Assembly: GCA_005879535.1 (NCBI GenBank)
Contig: VBKI01000066.1
Span: 1 to 64,000, forward strand
Length of the DNA: 64,000 nt
Direction: 5' to 3'
From: Deltaproteobacteria bacterium
Lineage (GTDB): Bacteria > Myxococcota > Myxococcia > Myxococcales > 40CM-4-68-19
The number at the start of each line of letters is the position of its first letter. Position 1 is the first letter of the stretch. The notes under the pieces are model-generated. The model was given only the letters and a program-made list of their open reading frames with translations, did not search any database and was not told the DNA's origin. This document shows, in pieces, positions 1-9,466 of this stretch. The position numbers and the translations under genes were made by a program.

Positions 1-72
1 CCCGAGCTGCAGCGGCGAAAGATGCAATGTCGAGTCGTCCGACAGCGAGAGATCCCAGCCGACCGGGGTCAT
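1..72 (-). CDS. Partial hypothetical protein (N-terminus only)
   Basis: An ATG at 72-70 (minus) opens a frame of 24 codons that runs off the window edge without a stop. The sequence GGAGG sits 5 nt upstream of the ATG, a good ribosome-binding site, and this is the main reason to believe the start. The visible peptide begins MTPVGWDLSLSDD and matches no family I recognise. The gene would lie downstream of rnpB on the same strand, about 100 nt after its 3' end. Confidence 0.4.
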   Translation of the reverse strand, partial: MTPVGWDLSLSDDSTLHLSPLQLG

Positions 73-173
73 GGAACCTCCGAGGCGGCCGATCGATGGT
101 GGCTGCCGTCGGCATCCGTCACACAGCAGACCGCGTCCAAAATCGCGCGGTCACCGGCGTCGCGAAAAAAAAT

Positions 174-548
174 GGTCAGAGCCGCCCTGTAAGCCGGGTT
201 CTGTTCCGCCGGGTCGTTGCCTTCCCGGCGGCGGCGAACATTCCTCTACGACCGACGTTGCCGCCGGCCTCCAGCGGGCTACCCGGGAGCGCGGCGGGCA
301 ACCGCATTGCTCCCCTATGTGCCCTTGCTCCGGGTGGGGCTTGCCGTGCCGCCCGTGTCACCACGGGCGCGGTGCGCTCTTACCGCACCGTTTCACCCTT
401 GCCGGCTTTCGCCGGCGGTCTGTTCTCTGTGGCGCTGTCCCGCGAGTTGCCTCGGCTGGCCGTTGGCCAGCACCCTGCCCTGTGGAGCCCGGACTTTCCT
501 CCCGCGCGTTTTGAAAGCGCCGGCGTCCGCCCGGGCGGCTCTGACCAG
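174..548 (-). ncRNA. rnpB: RNase P RNA, bacterial type A
   Basis: This is the catalytic RNA of ribonuclease P, which trims the 5' leaders of precursor tRNAs. The minus strand carries the diagnostic GAGGAAAGTCCGGGCTCCA near the 5' end (around 514-478) and a GGCTTACAG block near the 3' end. The terminal P1 helix is a perfect 13-bp pairing of GGTCAGAGCCGCC (around 546-534) with GGCGGCTCTGACC (around 186-174). The 3' end runs directly into eight T residues (minus strand, about 172-165), which suits an intrinsic terminator. Length of about 375 nt is normal for type A. Frames translated across this stretch are spurious. Exact ends are uncertain by a few bases. Confidence 0.95.
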
Positions 549-553
549 GACGA

Positions 554-582
554 ATTCTAACGCAAGGAGAGGGTCTCGGCTA
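554..582 (-). promoter_or_regulatory. Probable rnpB promoter (-10 clear, -35 weak)
   Basis: On the minus strand TAGAAT (559-554) lies 7 nt before the expected 5' end of RNase P RNA, the right spacing for a -10 box. The hexamer 17 bp upstream (TAGCCG, 582-577) is a poor -35. The secreted-protein gene at 593 diverges from here, so the two share a very short control region. Confidence 0.4.
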
Positions 583-592
583 CGCTCGACGG

Positions 593-1567
593 ATGAGCGC
601 AGTCGTGGCCGCGGTCCTGATCGCCATCTCGCTTCGGCCGTCGCCGAGCGCCGTCGGATATTCGCTCCAGGCAGGCCGTTGCTTCGAGCAGGTCCCGCCG
701 GGTGCCACCGCGCTGCGTTCGACGCTCGCCGTCGGGGCCTCGGCGCGCCTCTCCACCACCTTTCGCTTCTCCCGGCTGTGCGGCGGCCACGGCAACCGGG
801 TTCCCTGCTCGGCGGCGCCTCTCCGGGTGACGGCGGCAGGCGGGCTGACCGTCGCTTCGGTGCGCGGCACGGACATCCAGATCAAGGCACGGACGGCGGG
901 GGCCGGCGAGGTCGCCGTGCGCGCGCGCAAGAAGCAATTCCCGCCGCTTGCGCTCCATGCCGCCCTGCCTGTCGCGCTGATGGCGCGGGTGAGCTCGTTC
1001 GCAATCGCCTTCCCCGAGCTGCGCGCTCTGCGCATCGCGGAAGGCGGAAGCACGTCGGTGTGGCTGTACCCCGTCGACGAATCGCGATCGCCGCTGTGCG
1101 CGGGCGGCAAGCTCGCCGTGTCCGCGCCGGCGCTCGGGATCGCGACCGGTACGCAATGGGACATGGCGAAGCAGCGCGAGGTCCGCGGCGCCGGAGGACC
1201 CGGATGGTCGTTCCTCGATCTCGTGCTCGGGGCGCGGCACCTGTCGCTGCCGGTCGAGATCGTGCCGGCAGCCGCGATCGTCCGCCTCGAGCTCGAGCCG
1301 CACCCGACGCAAATGGAACCGATTCGAATCGCCGTCCGCGCCTGGGACGAGGTCGGCGAAGTCGTCGGCGCTCCGGTGAGGCTGTGGCTGCGCGGGGAGG
1401 GCTCTCTCGTCCAGCTCGGCCATTTCGACCGTCCGGTGGACGAGCTGGAAACGAACGAGGCGGAGGTCGCGATCCTCCCGTCGAGCCCGGGGGCGAAGAT
1501 GATTCTCAGCGGGCAGCTCCCGAACGGCGTTACCGGACGAGCGGACCTGGTCGCGCCAGCAAGGTGA
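593..1567 (+). CDS. Secreted protein of unknown function with Ig-like C-terminal region
   Basis: This 324-aa protein starts with a hydrophobic, Ala-rich stretch (about residues 3-20) that looks like a signal peptide with cleavage near SPSA-VG, so export is likely. The rest is beta-rich. The C-terminal third (about residues 220-320, with RLELEPHPTQMEPIRI followed by a conserved-looking RAWDEVGE) resembles bacterial Ig-like adhesin repeats, but I do not recognise a named family. No strong Shine-Dalgarno precedes the ATG. Its stop abuts the RNase H gene, which converges on it without any gap. Confidence 0.65.
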   Translation: MSAVVAAVLIAISLRPSPSAVGYSLQAGRCFEQVPPGATALRSTLAVGASARLSTTFRFSRLCGGHGNRVPCSAAPLRVTAAGGLTVASVRGTDIQIKARTAGAGEVAVRARKKQFPPLALHAALPVALMARVSSFAIAFPELRALRIAEGGSTSVWLYPVDESRSPLCAGGKLAVSAPALGIATGTQWDMAKQREVRGAGGPGWSFLDLVLGARHLSLPVEIVPAAAIVRLELEPHPTQMEPIRIAVRAWDEVGEVVGAPVRLWLRGEGSLVQLGHFDRPVDELETNEAEVAILPSSPGAKMILSGQLPNGVTGRADLVAPAR

Positions 1568-2152
1568 TCACGCCATCTCCTCGTCGATGGCGCGGTTCGA
1601 CATCTCGTCCGCCAGCGCATTCTCCTCGCGCGGAACGTGCTGCAGATCGAATCGATCGAAGCTGCGGAGCACGCGCAGCGCTTCGGCATGCAGCGGCTTC
1701 AGCCCCGCATGGCGGACGGCGTACTCGCCTTTGAGCTGACGGATCAAGAGCTGCGAATCGGCGCGGACCTCCACCTCGCGGTAACCCAGCTCGCGAGCGT
1801 GATTCAGGCCGAGGAGGAGCCCTTCATACTCGGCGACATTGTTTGTCTGCCTGCCCAGGTAGCGCCCGAGGCGCGCGATCACGTTGCCCGCGGAATCCGT
1901 CAGGACGGCCCCCGCGCCGGCCGGACCCGGGTTGCCGCGCGCCGCTCCGTCCGAATGGACGCGAATCGCGCGTCCTGCCCCACGGACTTTCGCTTCCGGC
2001 AATGGCAGCTTCTCCTGCTGGAGCTGGCGCGCCGCTCCGCGCAGCAGTTTCCGTGCGGCTTCCAGCGTCAGGCCGCGCAGCGCCGCGCAGGTCCTCTCCA
2101 GCGTCTCGTGCTCGGCGATCGCGAGCAGGAGCTGCGCGGGCGTGTAGACCAC
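1568..2152 (-). CDS. RNase H-fold ribonuclease HI family protein
   Basis: This protein hydrolyses the RNA strand of RNA-DNA hybrids, from R-loops or primers, in the cytoplasm. Residues 1-60 form an N-terminal helical extension and residues 62-190 the RNase H fold. The acidic catalytic set is visible: Asp68 in the HSDGAARGNPGPAG motif, Glu108 in NNVAEYEGLLLGL, an Asp in VRADSQLLIRQL, and a final acidic site in NALADEMSNRAID. The start is a GTG immediately after the TAA of the upstream gene (TAAGTG), so the two are translationally coupled. This RnhA/YpdQ-like subtype with an extension may process other nucleic acids too. Confidence 0.88.
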   Translation of the reverse strand: MVYTPAQLLLAIAEHETLERTCAALRGLTLEAARKLLRGAARQLQQEKLPLPEAKVRGAGRAIRVHSDGAARGNPGPAGAGAVLTDSAGNVIARLGRYLGRQTNNVAEYEGLLLGLNHARELGYREVEVRADSQLLIRQLKGEYAVRHAGLKPLHAEALRVLRSFDRFDLQHVPREENALADEMSNRAIDEEMA

Positions 2153-2884
2153 TTATACGTTGGCCGCCGCCTGCGGCTCCTCCGCGGCGTAGATGAACCG
2201 GTGGCAGTTGGGGCAGGTGAGGATCTCGTCGCCCAGGATCAGGTTGTTTGCCATCTGCGGCGGGATGTTCCGCTGACAGCCCTTGCAGGTGCCCGCGACG
2301 ACGGGCACGACGGCGAGCCCGCCGCGCTGCTTGCGAATGCGCTCGTACTTGCTCACCAGCGAGCGATCGCACAGCTCGACGAGTCTTTGCCGCTCGGCCT
2401 CGAGCTCCGACATCCGTCCCTGCAGGCCATCGAGCACGCTCTTGATCTCGGCGCCTTCGCGCGTCACCACGCTTTCCTTCTCCCCCACCGCCTGCTCCGC
2501 GGCATCGACCTGCTTCTTGAGGTCTGCGTGCTCCAAGGCCAGCCGCTTGATCTCCTCGTCGGCGGTCTGGTTCGTCTTCTTGGCGATGTCGAGCTCGCGC
2601 GCCAGGGCCGCATATTCGCGCGGCGTCTTCAGCTCGTTCAGACGCGACTCCCACTTGCGCACCTTCTCCTTCTCCAGCTGGAGGAGCTGCTCGTTTTGCC
2701 GGCGGGCGCGCTCGTTGTCGGCGAGGCGTCCCCTCGTGGTGTCGAGATGGGCCCTGGCCTGGTTGCGCTCCGACTCGATCTGCCTGAGGCGGGCCGGGTG
2801 CTTTTCGGCTTCGGCGGAGAGCTCACGGATCTTGAGATCGACCTGCTGCAGTTCTTCGAGTGCCTTCAGCTTCTCTCGCGACAA
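2153..2884 (-). CDS. C4-type zinc ribbon protein with long coiled coil (DUF164/CT398-like)
   Basis: The protein has 243 aa. Residues 1-185 form a nearly unbroken charged coiled coil. A C-terminal zinc ribbon follows, with Cys pairs in TCKGC and TCPNC about 25 residues apart. This is the architecture of the widely conserved DUF164/zf-RING_7 (CT398) family, for which roles in nucleic-acid or envelope-related complexes have been proposed but not settled. It forms a two-gene unit with the RNase HI gene, which starts directly after its stop. The pair may work together on RNA-DNA hybrids, but that is inference from the coupling alone. Confidence 0.85.
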   Translation of the reverse strand: MSREKLKALEELQQVDLKIRELSAEAEKHPARLRQIESERNQARAHLDTTRGRLADNERARRQNEQLLQLEKEKVRKWESRLNELKTPREYAALARELDIAKKTNQTADEEIKRLALEHADLKKQVDAAEQAVGEKESVVTREGAEIKSVLDGLQGRMSELEAERQRLVELCDRSLVSKYERIRKQRGGLAVVPVVAGTCKGCQRNIPPQMANNLILGDEILTCPNCHRFIYAAEEPQAAANV

Positions 2885-2939
2885 CGTTTGCCTCCCAAGC
2901 GGGCTTGCTTTTTCGCCCCTGCGCCGCGAGATGTCAATG

Positions 2940-3012
2940 TGGGCCCGGCAGGAGTCGAACCTGCATGCGACCGGTTATGAGCCGGATGCTCTGACCGTTG
3001 AGCTACGGGCCC
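2940..3012 (-). tRNA. tRNA with CAU anticodon (elongator Met or lysidine-type Ile2)
   Basis: A 73-nt cloverleaf folds on the minus strand: acceptor GGGCCCG/CGGGCCC with discriminator A, D-stem GCTC/GAGC, anticodon stem TCCGG/CCGGT around the loop CTCATAA, and T-arm GCAGG-TTCGACT-CCTGC. The anticodon is CAU. It lacks the unpaired first base of initiator tRNA, so it is elongator Met or the Ile2 tRNA whose C34 is changed to lysidine by TilS. C4-G69 and C5-G68 in the acceptor stem resemble Ile2 tRNAs, but this is not decisive. CCA is not encoded. Confidence 0.93.
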
Positions 3013-3075
3013 GCGAGTGCACACAGAGTATCCCGGGCTGTGGCGTGCGCCCACCATGAAGGCGATACTGCGCAG

Positions 3076-3594
3076 GTGCGGACGCTCGCCTTGCTGGTCG
3101 CCCTCGTCCCTTCGCTCGCGTTCGCCGACGAAATCGATCTCTCCCGCGGAAGCCGCCGCGACCGCGGCGAGCCCGCCAAAGTGATCGTCCGCGCCGAAGC
3201 CGGAAACGAGTTTGCGCCGTACGGGTACCTCGGCGGATGCGTAAGCTACCTGCTCGATCCCAACGACGAGCTGGAGCTCGGCGGCGGCGGTGGCTTTCCC
3301 GGCCTGCAGCTCGGATTCGCCGTGCGGCGCCTCTTCGGCGAAGGCGAGCTGCGGCCCGTCGCGGAGCTGTTCCTGGCGGGCAACACGCGAGTCAACCGCG
3401 GCCTCGAGCAGGGATCTGCCCAGGTCAACGCCCAAGCGGCAGCCGCGACCAGCAGCCTCTGGACCGGTCTCGGTTTCGGGTTCGAGCAGCGCACCAGCCT
3501 GTTCAGCATCAACGTGGCCGGCGACATCATCTTCACCAGCACGAGCCTCTCCCCGCACTGGTCGGTGCACGGCGGACTCGGACTCGGATTCTAG
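3076..3594 (+). CDS. Small exported beta-barrel-like protein
   Basis: I chose the GTG at 3076 because it opens directly into a clear signal peptide (about residues 1-16, hydrophobic LALLVALVPSLAFA, with cleavage before DEIDL). The longer frame upstream overlaps the tRNA. The mature part of about 155 aa alternates short polar turns with Gly/aromatic-rich beta segments and ends in a C-terminal LGLGF, the pattern of small outer-membrane beta-barrels. No named family is recognised. It converges with the frameshifted TonB-C-like gene and overlaps its end by 4 bp. Confidence 0.65.
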   Translation: MRTLALLVALVPSLAFADEIDLSRGSRRDRGEPAKVIVRAEAGNEFAPYGYLGGCVSYLLDPNDELELGGGGGFPGLQLGFAVRRLFGEGELRPVAELFLAGNTRVNRGLEQGSAQVNAQAAAATSSLWTGLGFGFEQRTSLFSINVAGDIIFTSTSLSPHWSVHGGLGLGF

Positions 3595-4044
3595 GGCATC
3601 GTCAGATGCAGCTTGAACGTATAGTTCACTTCGATGGGCTCACCGTTGCGCATCGCCGGCGCATAGCGGCGTTGTTCGAGCGCTTGAATGACATTAGCCC
3701 CCATGTAAGGCAGGTCGCGAATGATCGCGCACCTGGTCACCCGTCCTTCGGTGGTGAGGGTACATCGGACGACCATCCATCCCTCGACCCCGGCATTCAA
3801 CGCGTCCGCGGAATAGCAAGGATCCGAGCGCGTCACGGTCCGTGAGAGCGCCGCGAAAGATGCCGTCTGCCCCTCGGACGCGTACGAGCACGCTTCGCAA
3901 GGGCTTGTCGCTGACGGCATCGACGACCGTTCCAGCAATTCCACCACCCGCAGGTTCGGGGGGTGGACGGATGCCCGCGCACGCCATCGACGCGAGGAGA
4001 AACCAATAACAGAGAGGAAGGGCGCCTCGGGAACACATCTTCAC
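3591..4044 (-). pseudogene. Frameshifted exported protein with carboxypeptidase-regulatory-like and TonB C-terminal regions
   Basis: Two overlapping minus-strand frames together look like one broken gene. The upstream frame (start at 4044) gives a signal or lipoprotein-like N-terminus followed by a carboxypeptidase-regulatory-like stretch (GTVVDAVSDKPLRSVLVRVRG). After that it loses any resemblance to protein. The second frame supplies a typical TonB C-terminal domain: AGVEGWMVVRC, TTEGRVTRCAI, a run reading ALEQRRYAPAMRNG, and a C-terminal HLTMP. Its only in-frame start (about 3947) falls inside the first domain and has no signal peptide. A single-base shift around 3830-3870 would join them. 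Either the gene is decayed, the sequence has an error, or the shift is programmed. Confidence 0.6.
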
Positions 4045-4099
4045 GCCGTGACCGATATGACTGCGCTCAAGCGCCGCAAAGGCGCCTGCGCGGCAGCGC

Positions 4100-6247
<2,148 letters not shown>

Positions 6248-6297
6248 CTCGGTCAACTCCAGTGTGCTTCGGCGGTCGGGGGTCGGTGGAGAGTAAT

Positions 6298-6326
6298 GGA
6301 CGGTATGCCTTACCGCCCTTTTTTTT
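6298..6326 (+). terminator. Intrinsic terminator facing against the dnaG-rpoD operon
   Basis: On the plus strand GGACGGTA (6298-6305) pairs with TACCGCCC (6311-6318; 7 of 8 pairs) around the loop TGCCT, and eight T residues follow (6319-6326). It lies in the 88-bp gap between dnaG and rpoD but points the opposite way to both genes. It could stop antisense transcription entering dnaG. On the minus strand the same sequence is A8 followed by a hairpin and would not terminate. Confidence 0.5.
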
Positions 6327-6335
6327 CGGATCGTT

Positions 6336-8051
6336 TCAAGCCCTTGGAACCCGTGGCGAAGCGCGCTGCTTCCGCTCCAGCGCCACGGTTTGCGCATGTT
6401 TTTTTAAAAGGCTGGATAGACGCTTTGCGTCAGTGTGGTCGCCTGCCTGCTCCATCTCTGCCAAGGCATCGAGGACCCGCTGCCTCAGCGAATCGGGCTC
6501 GACGGCGCGGATCGCAGTCTGGGCATCATGCCCCGAACAGACTGCGTCCGCGGCCTCGCGCAGCGAGGGATGCACGAAGTCGCCCACGCCGCCGGAGTGA
6601 GCCAGCTCGGGCGCCAGCGTGGGGTTGCGCACCAGCGCCGCGAGGATGACGAGCTCCGCTTTCAGCACCGAGAGCGGAAGCGGCTTCGCCGATTCGGCAG
6701 CGCGGGCCGGGGCCGCTTTCGTCGGCGACAGCGGCGCCTTTCCCGCGAGCGCACGGCGGATGGAGTCGGGTGGAGCGCCGACCATCTCCGCGACTTTCTC
6801 GACGTAGAGGTCGCGGGCGAGCGAGCTGGGCGCCGCCTGCACGATCCCCCGGACTGCATCGACGGCGCGCACACGCGACTCCACAGGCGCACCTTTCGGC
6901 AGCCGCCCCAGTGCCCGGTCGAGCAGGAACTCGAGCGAGGGTTGAGCGGCGGCGAGCAGGTCCCGGAAGCCCTGGATGCCCACGCGCAGGACCGTCTCGT
7001 CGGGATCCTCGCCGCCCGGCGGCACGAGTACCCGGGCAGCAACGGCCTGGGCTGCCGCGATCTCGGAAGCGCGCTGTGCCGCGCGCAGGCCTGCCGCGTC
7101 GCCGTCGAAGACGAAGACCAGCTCCTTCGCGCCCGCCTTCTTGACCAGCTCCAGGTGCTTCTCGGTGAGGGCGGTTCCACAGGTGGCAATGGCGGTGAGC
7201 ACACCTGCCTGGTGCAAACCGATGGCGTCGAAGTAACCCTCGACGAAGACGGCCACCTCCTCGCGGCGGATGGCCTCCCGCGCGCGGTCCAGCGCGAACA
7301 GCGACTGTCCCTTCTGGTACAGCGGCGTGTCGGGGGAGTTGAGGTATTTCGCCTCGCTCTGACCCTCCAGGAGGCGGCCGCCGAACCCGACGATGCGGCC
7401 GCTCTCGCGGATGGGGATCAGCAGGCGTCCGCGGAAGCGATCGTAAAGGCCTGGACCCTTCTTGCGCGGCACGCCGAGGCCGGCCTCCTCGACGAGCGCA
7501 GGGTCGACTCCCTTGAGCGCGTGGGACTTCATAAGTGAGTCCCAGAGGTTAGGCGCGTAGCCCAGGCGCCACGCCTTGGCCGTGTCCTCGGTGATGCCGC
7601 GCTTGCGCAGGTGCTCGCGCGCGACTTCGCCCTTGGGATGCTCCCAAAGGACCCGCTCGTAGAAGGTGCACGCTTTCTCGTTCACCTCGCCGAGCGCTGC
7701 GCGCCGTGCCGAGCGGCGCGCTTCCTCCGGATCGGGTGGAGTCAGGTCGACGCCGGCCTCGCCTGCGAGCTGCTCGACGGCGTCGCGGAAGCTCCGTCCT
7801 TCCATCTGCATCACGAACTTGATCGCGTCTCCCGAGACGCCGCAGCCGAAGCAGTGGAACATCTTCTTGTCGGGGACGACATAGAAGCTGGAGGTCTTCT
7901 CCCCGTGAAAGGGGCAGAGGCCCTTCCAGTCGCGCCCGCTCTTCTTCAGCGGCACGCGCCGCTGCACGACGGCGACCAGGTCCACCCGGTCCCGCAGCTC
8001 CTGAAGCTTCTCGTCGGAAATGCTCGCCAACTGTCTCGCCGCCAGGATCAT
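6336..8051 (-). CDS. dnaG: DNA primase DnaG
   Basis: DnaG makes the short RNA primers for the replication fork and works with the DnaB helicase. The 571-aa protein has an N-terminal CHC2 zinc ribbon (Cys46, His49, Cys67, Cys70). Next come the catalytic core and a TOPRIM domain, with [13 protein letters not shown] and the metal-binding [14 protein letters not shown] shorter C-terminal helicase-binding region follows. Length is normal for the family. It sits 88 bp upstream of rpoD and 68 bp downstream of yqeY. The start at 8051 precedes an N-terminus ([19 protein letters not shown]) matching the usual primase start after a short extension. Confidence 0.96.
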   Translation of the reverse strand: MILAARQLASISDEKLQELRDRVDLVAVVQRRVPLKKSGRDWKGLCPFHGEKTSSFYVVPDKKMFHCFGCGVSGDAIKFVMQMEGRSFRDAVEQLAGEAGVDLTPPDPEEARRSARRAALGEVNEKACTFYERVLWEHPKGEVAREHLRKRGITEDTAKAWRLGYAPNLWDSLMKSHALKGVDPALVEEAGLGVPRKKGPGLYDRFRGRLLIPIRESGRIVGFGGRLLEGQSEAKYLNSPDTPLYQKGQSLFALDRAREAIRREEVAVFVEGYFDAIGLHQAGVLTAIATCGTALTEKHLELVKKAGAKELVFVFDGDAAGLRAAQRASEIAAAQAVAARVLVPPGGEDPDETVLRVGIQGFRDLLAAAQPSLEFLLDRALGRLPKGAPVESRVRAVDAVRGIVQAAPSSLARDLYVEKVAEMVGAPPDSIRRALAGKAPLSPTKAAPARAAESAKPLPLSVLKAELVILAALVRNPTLAPELAHSGGVGDFVHPSLREAADAVCSGHDAQTAIRAVEPDSLRQRVLDALAEMEQAGDHTDAKRLSSLLKKHAQTVALERKQRASPRVPRA

Positions 8052-8119
8052 CTACCGCGTGGAATCGCACTCTACAGCCCGAACCGGGCAACGATCGCGC
8101 CCAAACATAGCCGCAAAGG

Positions 8120-8587
8120 CTACGCGCCGAGCTTGGACAAGGCGTTCTTCACCGCATCGCTGACGCGCTTGCCCTCGGCGCGTCCGGCGATCTTCGGCAT
8201 CAGCGCCTTCATCACCGCTCCCATGTCCCGGGGACCCTTGGCGCCCGATGCCGCCACCGATTCTTGCACCAGCTCGGCGAGCTCCGCATCGGTCAGCTGG
8301 CGCGGCAGGTACCCCTCGAGGATGGTGATTTCCGCATTCTCGTTCTCGGCCAGCTCGGGCCGGCGGCCGGCAATGTACTGCGCGGCCGAGTCCTTGCGCT
8401 GCTTGATCATCGAGCCGATCACCCCGACCACGTCCCCGTCTTCGAGGGGCTGACCCTTCTCGATCTCGCGATACTTCATCTGGCTCTTGAGCATGCGCAG
8501 CGTGCCCAGCCTGCGCGCGTCCTTCGCGCGGGCGGCGGTCTTCATGTCCGCGTCAATTCGATCGGCCAGCATGTCCTTCTCGATCAA
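8120..8587 (-). CDS. GatB/YqeY domain protein
   Basis: This 155-aa all-helical protein belongs to the YqeY family, which resembles the C-terminal tail domain of GatB. It is tRNA-associated by homology, but its role is not well defined. Recognisable family segments are RRLGTLRMLKSQMKYREIE near the N-terminus, EITILEGYLPRQLTDAELA, and DMGAVMKALMPKIAGRAEG near the end. A shorter start at the internal Met (MLADRIDAD, 8572) is possible. Its position between rpsU and dnaG is typical, and it is co-transcribed with them. Confidence 0.9.
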   Translation of the reverse strand: MIEKDMLADRIDADMKTAARAKDARRLGTLRMLKSQMKYREIEKGQPLEDGDVVGVIGSMIKQRKDSAAQYIAGRRPELAENENAEITILEGYLPRQLTDAELAELVQESVAASGAKGPRDMGAVMKALMPKIAGRAEGKRVSDAVKNALSKLGA

Positions 8588-8650
8588 AAGCCCCGCGCGA
8601 ACGCGTCGCGCAGGGCCCGGTACGGCGGGTGTGATCCAGAGGCGACAGGG

Positions 8651-8848
8651 CTACATCATGCCTTTTCGTGCCTTCTTCAGGGCGCGCTTCTTCGCCGCCA
8701 GCGCCTTCTTCTTGCGCTTGACGGACGGCTTCTCGTAGTGCTCGCGCTTCCTGATCTCGCTCAGGATGCCAGCTTTCTCGCACTGTTTCTTGAAGCGCTT
8801 CATCGCGTTCTCGAACGACTCCCCTTCCTTGACGCGCACGCCCGGCAT
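8651..8848 (-). CDS. rpsU: 30S ribosomal protein S21
   Basis: S21 is a small basic protein of the 30S subunit that aids initiation. I placed the start at the ATG at 8848, giving 65 aa beginning [19 protein letters not shown], the standard S21 N-terminus; the longer frame runs into the promoter. The C-terminus is very Lys/Arg-rich, as expected. CGGAGA lies right in front of the ATG and AAGGTGG a little further up. It is the first gene of the macromolecular-synthesis operon, 62 nt downstream of the predicted transcription start. Confidence 0.95.
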   Translation of the reverse strand: MPGVRVKEGESFENAMKRFKKQCEKAGILSEIRKREHYEKPSVKRKKKALAAKKRALKKARKGMM

Positions 8849-8916
8849 TCTCCGAATCACCACCTTCTGGCCCGAAGGCCTCGATCGACGCGGAGGGACC
8901 CGCGCGAAAGCGGGGC

Positions 8917-8944
8917 AGTATATGCGCAGGCAGGGGACTGTCAA
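8917..8944 (-). promoter_or_regulatory. Sigma-70 promoter of the rpsU-yqeY-dnaG-rpoD operon
   Basis: The minus strand carries a perfect TTGACA (8944-8939), a 16-bp spacer and TATACT (8922-8917, 5 of 6 matches). Transcription would begin near 8910. The 62-nt leader before rpsU contains two short GC-rich hairpins, CCCGC-TTTC-GCGGG type and GGCC-TTC-GGGCC type. This is the best housekeeping promoter in the window. It drives genes that include rpoD itself, so the sigma factor would feed back on its own operon. Confidence 0.85.
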
Positions 8945-9246
8945 ACCGCTGCCCGACAAGGTCCGGAGCGCTCAATCGCGCCGGGGCGTCGTTCCGCTCT
9001 CCCTGTCGCGCAGAAGCGCGACATGATCTCGATCTCCGTGCGCTTCTCGTGGAGCTGTGCATCGCGCTTCTCCAACTCGGACTCGAACTTGCGCAGCTGC
9101 TCGAGCAGCCGTTCCCGCTCGACTACCAGGCGAACGTTGACGAGGGCGATCCGGACTGAGCAACGCGCCGAGAAGCGCCACTGGGCGCCGCCGACGGTCC
9201 TTTCCAGCTCGTCGCGGTTCAGGGAAAAGGAGAGCCAGCCGAGCAC
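8941..9246 (-). CDS. Small hypothetical protein, membrane segment plus coiled coil (possibly a remnant)
   Basis: The frame reads [17 protein letters not shown] and then a strongly heptad-like [18 protein letters not shown] region. In-frame codons just upstream of the GTG at 9246 encode a hydrophobic stretch ([16 protein letters not shown]) up to a stop near 9333, so the true protein may be longer. No good start codon or Shine-Dalgarno is visible there. It resembles the membrane-to-coiled-coil junction of sensor proteins and may be a leftover fragment of one. Its stop overlaps the -35 of the rpsU promoter. The rest of 8849-9466 holds that promoter, the rpsU leader and a weak promoter for the histidine kinase. 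Confidence 0.3.
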   Translation of the reverse strand: MLGWLSFSLNRDELERTVGGAQWRFSARCSVRIALVNVRLVVERERLLEQLRKFESELEKRDAQLHEKRTEIEIMSRFCATGRAERRPGAIERSGPCRAAV

Positions 9247-9423
9247 CAGGAGCGGAAGTAGCCCGATGACGGCGAGTACCAGCCGATGCGCGTGCGAAAG
9301 CGGAAGCCTCTCTCCAGAATTGCCGTTCGACTATAAAAATCGCGGTCCAGGCGCAGCAACGCAGTCGATGTGGGGATGTGCGCGCGAGAGGCGCAACCCC
9401 CCACCCGCCGTCGATCTGGTGCA

Positions 9424-9453
9424 TTTACAGCGGCTCTGTGACCGCCGCATACT
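9424..9453 (+). promoter_or_regulatory. Possible promoter of the membrane histidine kinase
   Basis: TTTACA (9424-9429), an 18-bp spacer and CATACT (9448-9453) give a moderate sigma-70 match. Transcription would start about 7 nt before the ATG at 9467, which has no Shine-Dalgarno, so the message could be nearly leaderless. Confidence 0.35.
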
Positions 9454-9466
9454 GTCCAACCAACGC

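Noticed and set aside
27-560. Several overlapping open frames on both strands
   Set aside because: They cover RNase P RNA; long frames are expected in very GC-rich structural RNA genes.
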